Source: an uncultured Eubacteriales bacterium (GTDB lineage Bacteria; Bacillota; Clostridia; Christensenellales; CAG-917). From it: a stretch of DNA of 44,969 bases. Location of the stretch: contig UQVO01000012.1 in NCBI GenBank assembly GCA_900544575.1, positions 1-44,969 of the forward strand, read 5' to 3'. A model generated the notes under the pieces. The model was not told where the DNA came from. It searched no databases and worked only from the letters and a program-made list of their open reading frames with translations. The translations under genes were made by a program, and so were the position numbers. This document shows, piece after piece, positions 16,480 to 24,621 of the stretch (its first letter is position 1; each line of letters begins with the position of its first letter).

Positions 16480-17378
16480 AAAATCTGCTCAAACTTATGG
16501 ACCTCTCCGAAAAGGAGATTATCGAGATACTCAACACCGCCGACCAACTCAAATTCGAAAAGAAGAACGGCATTCCCCACCGTCTGCTGGAAGGCAAGAC
16601 GCTGGGACTGATATTCGCCAAGTCCTCGACGAGGACGCGCGTTTCCTTCGAGGTCGGGATGTTCGACCTCGGTGGCACATCGCTCTTTCTCAGCTCCCGC
16701 GATTTGCAGATAGGAAGGGGAGAGATAGTGCAGGATACGGCGCGCGTGCTGTCGCGTTATCTCGACGGCATTATGATACGCACCTTCGACCAGAAGGAAG
16801 TGGAGGCTCTTGCGGAGTTCGGCACCATCCCCATCATCAACGGGCTGACGGACTACTGTCATCCCTGCCAGGTGCTCGCCGACCTTATGACCATAAGGGA
16901 ATACAAGGGCGATTTCGCGGGCAGAAAACTGTGTTACGTCGGCGACGGCAACAATATGACCAACTCGCTCATCGTGGGCGGCATAAAGCTGAGGATGAAG
17001 GTCGCGGTGGCGTGCCCCAAAGGCTACGAACCCGACGCGGAGATTATGAAATGGGCGTACGCGACGGGGGATTTCGAATGCGGAGAAGACGTGCTCGAAA
17101 TGGCGAAAGATTCCGACGTGCTGTACACCGACGTCTGGGCGTCCATGGGACAGGAAGCGGAGGCGGAAGAGCGCAAAAAGGTGTTTAAGCAATACCAAAT
17201 CAACGATAAAGTGCTCGGAGTGTCGCGTCCCGACGCAATGGTGCTGCATTGTCTGCCCGCGCACCGCGAGGAGGAAATCACCTCGAAAGTGTTCGAGGAG
17301 CATTCCAAAGAAATCTTCGACGAGGCGGAAAACCGTCTGCACGCACAAAAGGCGGTCCTCGTCAAATGCTTGCGCTGA
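16476..17378 (+). CDS. argF: ornithine carbamoyltransferase
   Basis: Forms citrulline from ornithine and carbamoyl phosphate. The 300-residue protein shows the carbamoyl-phosphate loop KSSTRTR at 49-55, HPCQ at 129-132 and HCLP at 258-261, all intact. The ATG overlaps the argD stop by four bases. It is the last gene of the operon and is followed 40 bp later by a strong terminator. carA and carB, which make the carbamoyl phosphate, are not in the window. Confidence 0.97.
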   Translation: MKNLLKLMDLSEKEIIEILNTADQLKFEKKNGIPHRLLEGKTLGLIFAKSSTRTRVSFEVGMFDLGGTSLFLSSRDLQIGRGEIVQDTARVLSRYLDGIMIRTFDQKEVEALAEFGTIPIINGLTDYCHPCQVLADLMTIREYKGDFAGRKLCYVGDGNNMTNSLIVGGIKLRMKVAVACPKGYEPDAEIMKWAYATGDFECGEDVLEMAKDSDVLYTDVWASMGQEAEAEERKKVFKQYQINDKVLGVSRPDAMVLHCLPAHREEEITSKVFEEHSKEIFDEAENRLHAQKAVLVKCLR

Positions 17379-17417
17379 ACGCGCGGCAAAAGGGCAAAAC
17401 CGAAAGGCAAAATTAAA

Positions 17418-17452
17418 AAGACAGCCTCCGCAAAGGAGGCTGTCTTCATTTT
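17418..17452 (+). terminator. intrinsic terminator of the arginine operon
   Basis: A perfect 12-bp stem, AAGACAGCCTCC / GGAGGCTGTCTT, with a five-base loop and a CATTTTTATT tail. Confidence 0.93.
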
Positions 17453-17509
17453 TATTATTGTGTCGGCTTCGCGGCTGCCGCCGTTTGCCCGTAAGGGCAG
17501 AGCGGGCGA

Positions 17510-17730
17510 CAAGAGTGAGGGGTGCGGTGCGGAAGCACCGAATGGTCTGTGCCGCCCTCCGTCACGGACTGCCGTAGCCCCGCGGAAAAGAAGCGGCGCG
17601 GGGCGGACGGCAAGAGTGAGGGGTGCGGTGCAGAAGCGCCGAAAGGTCTGTGCCGTAGTTCGTCACGGACTGCCGTAGCCCGCAGACAAGAAGCGGTGCG
17701 TGACGGACGGCAATAGTAAGGGGTGCGGGG
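17510..17730. repeat. about 100-bp tandem repeat, two full units and a partial third
   Basis: Unit 1 is 17510-17610, unit 2 is 17611-17710 and a third begins at 17711 and stops after about 20 bases. Each starts with CAAGAGTGAGGGGTGCGGTGC and contains the GTCACGGACTGCCGTAGCCC box, with point differences between copies. The stretch from the argF terminator to the ABC gene has no other content. Apparent reading frames through it simply repeat the same peptide and are not taken as genes. Confidence 0.8.
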
Positions 17731-17743
17731 ATTAAATCCCCGC
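17725..17743 (-). terminator. hairpin after the ABC transporter gene
   Basis: GCGGGGAT (17725-17732), loop TAA, complement ATCCCCGC (17736-17743), 13 bp beyond the stop of the minus-strand ABC gene. There is no convincing T tail, so termination is uncertain. Confidence 0.4.
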
Positions 17744-17756
17744 AATCCCCGCATTG

Positions 17757-20384
17757 TCAGTCTTCGTGCAGACAGGTGACGGGGTCTTTCTTGGACGCGA
17801 TGCGCGAGGGGATGAAGCCCGCGAGGATTGCAAGCACGACGCTTATGCCTATCATCATTACGGCGTGCCACCACTCGATTTGCAGCAGGTTGCCGACGTG
17901 CAGATAGTGCTGCATAACGAGGTTGATGGGCATAAACAGTATCGCCGCGATAATTACGCCGAGTATTCCCGCCACAAGTCCTATGAGGGCGGACTCCGAA
18001 ATGAACACGCGGGATATGTCTTTCTTTCTTGCGCCGAGGCTTCGCAGTACGCCTATCTCCTTGCGGCGTTCCAGCACGGAAGTGTAGATGATGATTGCAA
18101 TCATAATCGACGACACGATGAGAGAGATGGCGGCGAACCCGACCAGCACGCCCGTCACGGTGCCCGTGAGGCTGTCGACATAGGTCATCATCGTGCCCAG
18201 GTCGTCGGTGTACTTGACCGTGGAGCCGGACTCCGCGTTGTAGTCGGCGATGAACTGTTCGATTGCCGCCTTGTCGCTGAGGGAGTTGGCATAGATGTTG
18301 ATGGTGACGGGATTGTCCGTGTCCGCAATGCCGAGCTCGCGCATAAGCGACATATAGGTTTCCGCGTCTATTTCAGCCCCGTCTTCGAGGATGTTGTAAT
18401 ACATCGTATCGTTCCCCGATTGGTGCGCGGTGGCGGTGAGCGCTTCGGCGACGTCGCTCTGTGCCGCACGGTCGGAGAGATATTCCGTCAGCGCGTGAGT
18501 GTAGGCGATGTTGCCGTTTATGGAGGTCACCTGCGTGCCTTCGCGGGGACGTATGACGCCGACCACTTTTACGGGCACGCTGTGGCTTTCCACGAACTCT
18601 ATCTGTCTCTGTTCGGTGCGGTCGGAAACCATCGACCAGCTGCCGTCCGCGTTCTGATAGTAATAATCGGAGTTGGTCGTCACGCGGTATTCTATGCCGA
18701 TGAGGTCGTCCGCGCTGTAATCCTGCGACACGAAGTCGTCGCCGTTCGTTATGGCGTCGAGGAGTTCGGAAGTGTCTTTGAGACCGAGCGCGAAGAGGGT
18801 GTAGTCGTTGAGGGAGTTTTCTTCGTCGAGGACGATGACGACCTCGTCATAGTTCTGCGGCCAGCGGGAATTTTCGCCGACCAGCTCGTACTGACTGTCG
18901 AGCAGGGAAGTGTTTTCCAGCATTTCGTCCCACACCGTGAGCATATCGCCGAACTGCTCAATCATATCCATATACGGACCGAGCAGCCCCGAAAGACCGC
19001 CGAGGGCGGCTTCGATGCCTTCCGTGAACGGGTCGACTTTGAGATAGGTTTCGGGGTCGTTGATGTAATTGCAGAAGACGTCGAAGTCCACGCCGTAGTC
19101 GTATTTGACATAACCCATATCGCTGTCGAAGTTTTCTTCGATGTAGGTTTTCAGCGCGGCGAGGTCGTTGGTGTCGTCGAGCACGGCGGAAAGATGTTCG
19201 AGAAGTCTGCCTATGATTTGGTTTATGTAAACTTCGTCCGTGTCGGGCCAGTCCTCGCGGTCCTCGTTCTCCTGCATAAGTATGCTGATGACGGAGTTCA
19301 GGTCGGAGTTGGTGCGGTTTATCTCGATGGGATACTGCGAAAGCACGTCCTCTTCCATCGAGGCGATGTATGCCTGCGCGCCGCCCGAAAGGGCAAGGAC
19401 GAGGATGATGCCGATGATGCCTATGCTGCCCGCAAGCGCGGTGAGAATTGTGCGTCCCTTTTTGCTGATGAGGTTGGTGAAGCTCAGCGACGCCGCCGTG
19501 CCGATGGACATTGCGGCGTATGAACCGGCGGCCTTGTCGCCGCGCTTCTTTGCACGGCGCTTGCGCGTTTTTGAGGTTGAAACGGCTTTTTCAGGCTCGT
19601 AAACCTTGGTTTCCGTCATTTCTTCCGCTGGAACTTCTTCCGCAGAAGTCGTTTCTTCCGCAGCGGCTTGCTGCGGCGCGGTCTCTTCCGCGTTCTCTTC
19701 GTCGGGAGCGTAAGGCGCGCTGTCGCTCGTCACCACGCCGTCGTGCAGGTCGATTATTCTCGTGCTGTATTTTTCGGCAAGAGCGTTGTTGTGCGTCACC
19801 ATCACGACGAGTTTTTCCTTCGCGACCTCTTGCAGCAGCTCCATAACCTGTTCGCCCGACTCGCTGTCCAGCGCTCCCGTGGGCTCGTCGGCGAGGATGA
19901 TGTCGGGGTCGTTGACGATGGAGCGCGCGATGGCGACCCTCTGCATTTGTCCGCCCGAAAGCTGCGCGGGTTTCTTTTTCGCCTGGTCGGCAAGCCCCAC
20001 GCGTTCCAGCGCGGCAAGGGCTTTTGCTTTGCGTTCCTCGGGAGGAAGACCCGCAATCGCCATACTCATCTCGACGTTGCGTTGTACGGTGAGATGAGGG
20101 ATGAGGTTGTAGGACTGAAAGACGAAGCCGATGCGGTGATTGCGGTAGATGTCCCAGTCGTGGTCGGAATAGTCCTTTGTGCTGACCCCGTCCACGAGGA
20201 TGTCGCCGCTTGTATAACGGTCAAGCCCGCCGATGATGTTGAGCAGGGTGGTTTTACCGCAGCCCGACGGCCCCAGAATCGCCACAAATTCGCTCTTTCT
20301 GAAACGCAGATTCACGCCTTTCAGGACGTGCACGACGTTTTCTTTGGAAACGTAATCTTTTACTATTTCTCTTAATTCCAACAT
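17757..20384 (-). CDS. MacB-type ABC transporter, ATPase and permease in one chain
   Basis: An 875-residue fusion. The ATPase occupies about residues 1-220: Walker [10 protein letters not shown] (38-46), Q-loop Q90, signature LSGGQ (142-146), Walker B ILADE (163-167) and H198. A Glu/Ala/Pro-rich linker (about 225-285) leads to the first membrane segment near 312-335, a large extracytoplasmic domain of about 400 residues, and three C-terminal segments with the FtsX-fold motif [16 protein letters not shown]. Type VII ABC systems of this kind mostly act as mechanotransmitters or in export and antimicrobial-peptide resistance, not nutrient uptake. The ATG at 20384 is preceded by GAGGAA. No sensor kinase or second permease is adjacent. 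The substrate is unknown. Confidence 0.9.
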   Translation of the reverse strand: MLELREIVKDYVSKENVVHVLKGVNLRFRKSEFVAILGPSGCGKTTLLNIIGGLDRYTSGDILVDGVSTKDYSDHDWDIYRNHRIGFVFQSYNLIPHLTVQRNVEMSMAIAGLPPEERKAKALAALERVGLADQAKKKPAQLSGGQMQRVAIARSIVNDPDIILADEPTGALDSESGEQVMELLQEVAKEKLVVMVTHNNALAEKYSTRIIDLHDGVVTSDSAPYAPDEENAEETAPQQAAAEETTSAEEVPAEEMTETKVYEPEKAVSTSKTRKRRAKKRGDKAAGSYAAMSIGTAASLSFTNLISKKGRTILTALAGSIGIIGIILVLALSGGAQAYIASMEEDVLSQYPIEINRTNSDLNSVISILMQENEDREDWPDTDEVYINQIIGRLLEHLSAVLDDTNDLAALKTYIEENFDSDMGYVKYDYGVDFDVFCNYINDPETYLKVDPFTEGIEAALGGLSGLLGPYMDMIEQFGDMLTVWDEMLENTSLLDSQYELVGENSRWPQNYDEVVIVLDEENSLNDYTLFALGLKDTSELLDAITNGDDFVSQDYSADDLIGIEYRVTTNSDYYYQNADGSWSMVSDRTEQRQIEFVESHSVPVKVVGVIRPREGTQVTSINGNIAYTHALTEYLSDRAAQSDVAEALTATAHQSGNDTMYYNILEDGAEIDAETYMSLMRELGIADTDNPVTINIYANSLSDKAAIEQFIADYNAESGSTVKYTDDLGTMMTYVDSLTGTVTGVLVGFAAISLIVSSIMIAIIIYTSVLERRKEIGVLRSLGARKKDISRVFISESALIGLVAGILGVIIAAILFMPINLVMQHYLHVGNLLQIEWWHAVMMIGISVVLAILAGFIPSRIASKKDPVTCLHED

Positions 20385-20423
20385 AAATAGTTCCTCTTTA
20401 TAGGAGAAAGTTGACACCTGTTT

Positions 20424-20462
20424 TGTTAAATTTGTGTTAAGGCTTCGTTGCAGATGTGTTAA
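20424..20462 (-). promoter_or_regulatory. 11-bp-phased TTAACA array upstream of the ABC transporter
   Basis: On the plus strand TGTTAA starts at 20424, 20435 and 20457, with a degenerate CGTTGC at 20446: four sites with exactly 11-bp phasing. Read toward the gene these are TTAACA boxes with five-base gaps, the layout bound by OmpR/PhoB-family regulators and like the Bacillus PhoP box. A TATAAA at 20402-20397 lies nearby without a recognisable -35 box, as expected of an activated promoter, but it sits very close to the ribosome site, so the true start point is uncertain. Confidence 0.5.
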
Positions 20463-20588
20463 ATTTACTCGAAAATCGCCGTCGAAAAACCGCGCATTGC
20501 CTTGCTTTTCGCCCTCTTATGTCAAAAGGGCGCCCGGCGCGTCGTTTATAAACTTTTGCGCTTGCGGAGCGCAACACCGAAAAAACGC

Positions 20589-20617
20589 TTGCGTATTTTT
20601 TTCCGCGGTGCTATAAT
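20589..20617 (+). promoter_or_regulatory. promoter of the tRNA-Ala gene
   Basis: TTGCGT (20589-20594), a 17-base spacer and TATAAT (20612-20617), 11 bp before the mature 5' end. Confidence 0.75.
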
Positions 20618-20628
20618 GCGGAAGCTAC

Positions 20629-20704
20629 GGGGGCGTGGCTCAGCTGGTAGAGCGATGCGTTCGCAACGCATAGGTCAGGGGTTCGAGTCCCCTCGTCTCC
20701 ACCA
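20629..20704 (+). tRNA. tRNA-Ala (anticodon CGC)
   Basis: A full 76-base cloverleaf can be drawn: acceptor GGGGGCG with CGTCTCC including the G3-U70 pair that marks alanine tRNAs, D arm GCTC/GAGC, anticodon stem ATGCG/CGCAT with loop TTCGCAA (anticodon CGC at 20662-20664), T arm AGGGG/CCCCT with TTCGAGT loop, discriminator A and an encoded CCA. It reads the codon GCG. Confidence 0.97.
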
Positions 20705-20743
20705 AAACAAAAGGACACCGCAATGTCGGTGTCCTTTTGTTTT
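20704..20743 (+). terminator. intrinsic terminator of the tRNA gene
   Basis: A perfect 17-bp stem, AAAACAAAAGGACACCG with its complement at 20727-20743, a six-base loop and a T-rich 3' arm. Confidence 0.9.
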
Positions 20744-21023
20744 GCGTGGTTATAGGGGAGCGAACCGACGCGCAAAAGCGTCTTTCGTTCGAGGCACGGA
20801 TTGATTTTCAAATGTGCGAGAGTGGGCAAAAGTGCGCGCAGGTTCGGCGGCTTGCTCCGCAAGACGCTTTCGCCCTTTACCGACGACGGGAGCGTGTCAG
20901 GAAACAAGCCGGAAGAAGAGCATATGCGCAGGATGATATTATGGCGAAGCCCCCCTCGTCGTCATACGTTTCCGCGGGGACTCTGCGGCGCGGAATTTCC
21001 GCGCCGCACGCGCATTATTTTCC
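20744..21023. other. non-coding stretch between tRNA-Ala and integrase remnant
   Basis: No gene is supported here. In the integrase reading direction no frame shows the catalytic R..HxxR..Y pattern. No copy of the tRNA 3' end that could serve as an attachment-site repeat was found. A short GC-rich palindrome (GCGGCGCGGAATTTCCGCGCCGC, 20987-21009) is the only clear structure. Confidence 0.5.
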
Positions 21024-21638
21024 TTATGTCCGCAAACAACGCGCCACACGGGTGCGGTCAGGAGTTGAGCAGTCTGATGATGTTTTTTCGGGCGCTTTCA
21101 TTCTGGGGCGTTTGAGCCTGCGCATAGGATTGGGGACGGAATATCTTTCGGAGCACCATTCGAAAAAGGCGTGCAGCTGTTCCCATATGGAACGCAGAGA
21201 GCGCGGCGCGTAGCATTTGTCCGTTCCGCGGCGAGGTTCGGAAACAAGCGCGTCGAACCAGCGGAACACGTCGGCAGAAGATATTCTGTTCAAAGGCAGC
21301 GCGCCGAATCGGGGCAGGTAGTGCAGCGAAAAGTAGCTCATCCGCTTTATCGCGGTGCTTGCCGCGTTCATAAAACGGGAGTATTCCAGATATTTGTCCG
21401 CGGCGGCGGCAAAAGACGGACACTCCGAGCGCGACGGGTGGTCCTCGACGAGAGTGCAGAACTTCGCCACATATTCGACGAAAGCCTTTTCCGCGTTTTG
21501 TTTCGTCGCAAAGCCCGAAAGGCGTTTCTGTCTGACGTTGCCGCGCTCGTCCGTGACGCGGAAGACGACGTCGTAGACTTTGCCCGCTTTGACGTCGCGT
21601 GTGCGGAAAGAGTGAGAGTAGGAATGGATGAGGTACAT
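21024..21638 (-). pseudogene. truncated tyrosine recombinase (phage/ICE-type integrase N-terminal part)
   Basis: A 204-residue frame with AAAGGAG before its ATG. Residues about 10-65 resemble an arm-binding domain (YDVVFRVTDERGNVRQKRLSGFATKQNAEKAF), and about 75-175 the SAM-like core-binding domain (AADKYLEYSR..., LPLNRISSADVFRWFDAL, LRSIWEQLHAFFEWCSE, NPMRRLKRP). The frame ends just where the catalytic domain should begin, and no continuation with the catalytic Arg, His and Tyr is found in other frames. It points toward tRNA-Ala 320 bp away, the usual arrangement of an element integrated at a tRNA gene. Most likely a decayed element; a short inhibitory protein made from it cannot be excluded. 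Confidence 0.65.
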
Positions 21639-21784
21639 AATGTTCTCCTTTTGGTGAATTGCCGCTTCCGCGGCATAAAATTTTACACCGCTTCGCCGTT
21701 CTCCGTCCTCCGTAAGGGTACAGCGCGCCTTTTCGTCCGCATTAAAGCACTCTTAAAAATCCGCTTCCATTTGGGCGTTATGGG

Positions 21785-21814
21785 TTGCGCGGAGGCGCGC
21801 GCGTATGTTATTAT
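21785..21814 (+). promoter_or_regulatory. possible promoter of the transporter-phosphoesterase operon
   Basis: TTGCGC (21785-21790), an 18-base spacer and TATTAT (21809-21814), about 30 bp before the transporter ATG. Confidence 0.45.
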
Positions 21815-21843
21815 GATTGCGATTACGGTTCAGGAGAGTTTCA

Positions 21844-23529
21844 ATGGTTTCCCGAAAAGCAGCAAAACCGGCAAAAGACCTTTCTTACCGTCTGTCGCCG
21901 GATTACGTCCCCACAAAAGAGAAACTCGCTTACGGATGCGGAGCGTTTATGGACGGCGGCGGCGTCGCGCTGATGTCCTGCGTGATGCTCAAATATATGA
22001 CCACAATGGGCATTGCAATGAGCGTTGCGTCCACGATTATGCTTGTCGCGAAGTTCTGGGACGCCATCACCGACCCCGTCATGGGCTTCATCAGCGACAA
22101 CACCCGCGGCAGGTTCGGCAGGCGCAAACCCTATATGTTTGCGGGCGGCGTGCTGCTTCTCATCGGCATTTTCGTTATGTTTATGCCCATCAGGGACTGG
22201 GGCGTTTCCGTCGGCGGATTTACGGCGTTCATCGTCATAATGTACATCCTCTGGAACACGTTCTCCACCATAGCGATGGTGCCTTACTGTTCGATGGCGA
22301 GCGACATTTCGCCCTCATTTAAGGAACGCAACAACGCCAACACCGTAAAGCTGGTCTTCAACGCCGTCGCGAGCGGGCTCGCCTACGTCCTGCCCCTGCT
22401 TTTCATCGAAGCGCTCATCAAAGAAGGCGGATACCTCTTTATGCCGAATATGTCCACGACGGAGTTCTGGCTCTGCCTGAGCATAATCTTCGGCGTCCTG
22501 TTCGGCGGCGGGCTCATCGTATGCGCGATTTTCGTAAAAGAGCGCATCAAAGCGACCGCTCCCAAAGAGAAATTCAATCTCCGACAATTCTTCAAAAGCT
22601 ACATCACGCCTTACAAAAACCGTTCTTACCGCTGGCACATCGTTATGTATGTGTCGGCGTTTATTTGTCTGGATATGATATCGGCGCTCGCCGTATATTA
22701 CGCGACGGACGTGTGGCACGGCTATAAACTGTTCGACTGGGATATGTCCTCGCTCTTCATCATCGCGCCCCTTATGGTGTCGGCGGTGCTGATGTTCCCG
22801 CTCGCGCGGTACGTTATGGACAAGAAGAGCAAGCAGTTTGCGTTCCGTATGGGGCTTCCCGCCTACATCATCGCGGGCGTGCTTCTCTGTGTCATGGACC
22901 CCAGCTGGACGCCTCCCATCCTCGTTCCCATCGCGGCGATACTTATGGGCTTCGGCTTCGGCGGCGCGCAGATGATGCCGTGGATTATCTTCCCCGACAC
23001 CGTGGACGTGGGGCAGATGGCGACGGGCGAACGCGCGACGGGCACTTACAGCGGCATGATGACCCTCGCCAGAAAAATCGCGGGCGCGATTGCCGTCGGT
23101 CTCATAGGTTGGATACTCGACCCGCTCGGCTACATCTCCAACGACAGCGGCGACCCCACGAAATACATCCCGCAGTCCGAAACCGTGCTGCTCGCCATCA
23201 GGCTCATAATGGGGCTTGCCATCGTCATCTTCATCTCCATAGCGTTTTACGCTTCCTTCCGCTATAAAATCACCAACAAGAAGCTCGCGCGCGTGCGTTA
23301 CTTTATCGAAGCGCGCAAGGCGGGCACCGTGCTTTCCGACGAGGAAGAGGCGGAGCGCACCGCCCTCGTGCACGAGCTTTACGGCAAGCAGGACCCCGGC
23401 GGCTGGGTGACGGCCGCGGCGGGCGCGGACGGCGCGGAAGAGCAGAATGCGAATGTGTCCGAAGCCGTTTTCGGCGAAGCGTGCGAAGACGCGGACGACT
23501 CCGGAAAAGAGAGCGGGGACGGAAAATGA
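21844..23529 (+). CDS. GPH-family sugar:cation symporter
   Basis: A 561-residue transporter with about 12 membrane segments. The family box is canonical: KFWDAITDPVMGFISDNTRG followed by RFGRRKPY in the first cytoplasmic loop, as in MelB, LacS and XylP-type symporters. The second half has the FGGAQMMPWIIFPDTVDVGQ block. The C-terminal tail of about 90 residues is hydrophilic and acidic. The ATG at 21844 is chosen for CAGGAGAG eight bases upstream. It overlaps the phosphoesterase gene by four bases (ATGA), so the two are co-expressed; the substrate may be a phosphorylated or esterified compound, but that is a guess from the pairing. Confidence 0.9.
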   Translation: MVSRKAAKPAKDLSYRLSPDYVPTKEKLAYGCGAFMDGGGVALMSCVMLKYMTTMGIAMSVASTIMLVAKFWDAITDPVMGFISDNTRGRFGRRKPYMFAGGVLLLIGIFVMFMPIRDWGVSVGGFTAFIVIMYILWNTFSTIAMVPYCSMASDISPSFKERNNANTVKLVFNAVASGLAYVLPLLFIEALIKEGGYLFMPNMSTTEFWLCLSIIFGVLFGGGLIVCAIFVKERIKATAPKEKFNLRQFFKSYITPYKNRSYRWHIVMYVSAFICLDMISALAVYYATDVWHGYKLFDWDMSSLFIIAPLMVSAVLMFPLARYVMDKKSKQFAFRMGLPAYIIAGVLLCVMDPSWTPPILVPIAAILMGFGFGGAQMMPWIIFPDTVDVGQMATGERATGTYSGMMTLARKIAGAIAVGLIGWILDPLGYISNDSGDPTKYIPQSETVLLAIRLIMGLAIVIFISIAFYASFRYKITNKKLARVRYFIEARKAGTVLSDEEEAERTALVHELYGKQDPGGWVTAAAGADGAEEQNANVSEAVFGEACEDADDSGKESGDGK

Positions 23530-24548
23530 GCAAAGCTGTTTTCGAAAAAAAGGACGGCATAACGGTCATCCGCAAGGCGGCGGACAGACCGTTCAGGATA
23601 TTGCAGCTCACGGACATCCACATCGGCGGAGGCTGCATCAGCCGCAAAAAGGACAGGATGGCGCTCGACGCGGTGGAGAAAATCGTCAGAGCGTCGCACG
23701 CCGACCTCGTCGTGGTGACGGGGGATATGGTGTATCCGCTGTTTATGTACTCGGGCACGAGCAACAATCTCAAAGCCTCGAAGAAGTTCGGTGCCCTTAT
23801 GGACTCCCTCGGCGTGCCGTGGACGTTCACGTTCGGCAATCACGACGAAGAGTGCATAGCGTTTTACAAAAAGGACCGTTTAGCTGACTATTATATGACG
23901 TTAAAGTCCTGTTTGTTTGAAAAAGGCGACCCTGCGCTTACGGGCGTGGGCAACCACGCGATGAGGCTGGAAACCGCGGACGGCGCACCCGTCATGATGC
24001 TGATGATGCTGGACAGCAATATGTATACGGGCAAGACGTTTTTCAGCGGCTTCGACACCATACACGACGACCAGATAGACTGGTACGAAAAAGTGGTGCG
24101 TGAAAATTCTTCGGAAGGCGAGGTCATCCCCTCCCTCGCGTTCTTCCACATCCCGCCCAAAGAGTTCAAGGAAGGGTGGGAGAAGTGCTACCGCGGGGAA
24201 CCCGACGCGGTGTATCACCTCGGTTTCGTCGGCGAGAAGGACCAGTATTTCGGTTATCCCAAGGAAAAAGAGGGCAACTTCGTAAAGAGGATGGAAAAAC
24301 TCGGCAGCTGCAAGGGATTCTTTGTCGGGCACGACCATCTCAACACCCTCAGCATCGAATACAGAGGGATGCGGATGACTTACGGGATGAGCATCGACTA
24401 TCTCGCGTACGTGGCGGCGCTGGGGCAGATTCCGACGGCGAAGTGCCACGCCCAGCGCGGCGGCACGGTGGTCGACATCTCGGACGACGGGTCTTTCGAA
24501 ATCTCGCTGCTTCCGCTCTCCGACATCGAAAGCGGAAAAATAAAGTAA
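23526..24548 (+). CDS. calcineurin-like metallophosphoesterase
   Basis: A 340-residue cytoplasmic enzyme with all five metal-ligand blocks: LQLTDIHIGGG (D-x-H) near residue 28, VVVTGDM near 65, FGNHDEE near 105, AFFHIPP near 207 and VGHDHLNT near 268. The two-metal site hydrolyses phosphate esters; the overall plan (TDIH, then GNHD, then GHDH) is that of purple-acid-phosphatase-like and Icc/YkuE-like proteins. No signal peptide is seen. Translation is coupled to the GPH transporter by the ATGA overlap. The substrate cannot be read from sequence. Confidence 0.88.
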   Translation: MSKAVFEKKDGITVIRKAADRPFRILQLTDIHIGGGCISRKKDRMALDAVEKIVRASHADLVVVTGDMVYPLFMYSGTSNNLKASKKFGALMDSLGVPWTFTFGNHDEECIAFYKKDRLADYYMTLKSCLFEKGDPALTGVGNHAMRLETADGAPVMMLMMLDSNMYTGKTFFSGFDTIHDDQIDWYEKVVRENSSEGEVIPSLAFFHIPPKEFKEGWEKCYRGEPDAVYHLGFVGEKDQYFGYPKEKEGNFVKRMEKLGSCKGFFVGHDHLNTLSIEYRGMRMTYGMSIDYLAYVAALGQIPTAKCHAQRGGTVVDISDDGSFEISLLPLSDIESGKIK

Positions 24549-24580
24549 TCCCGTACGGGAGCGAACAAAAACGGTCACTG

Positions 24581-24603
24581 CCGGGGTTTTGCGTAAAACC
24601 CGG
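24581..24603 (+). terminator. hairpin between phosphoesterase and decarboxylase genes
   Basis: CCGGGGTTTT / TAAAACCCGG around GCG, with one bulged G. A perfect 12-bp palindrome, TCCCGTACGGGA, lies just before it at 24549-24560. Without a T tail after the stem, termination may be partial; no separate promoter for the decarboxylase operon is obvious. Confidence 0.4.
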
Positions 24604-24621
24604 TCGAAAGGAGTAAAGTTT

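Noticed and set aside
17460..17716. Overlapping plus-strand frames with repeated peptide phrases
   Set aside because: They are the translated tandem repeat, have no ribosome site and no resemblance to any protein family known to me.
20611..20907. Minus-strand 98-residue reading frame containing GTRTPDLCVANASLYQLSHAP
   Set aside because: That phrase is the translation of the antisense strand of a tRNA gene, a well-known spurious annotation; the frame runs through tRNA-Ala and its terminator.
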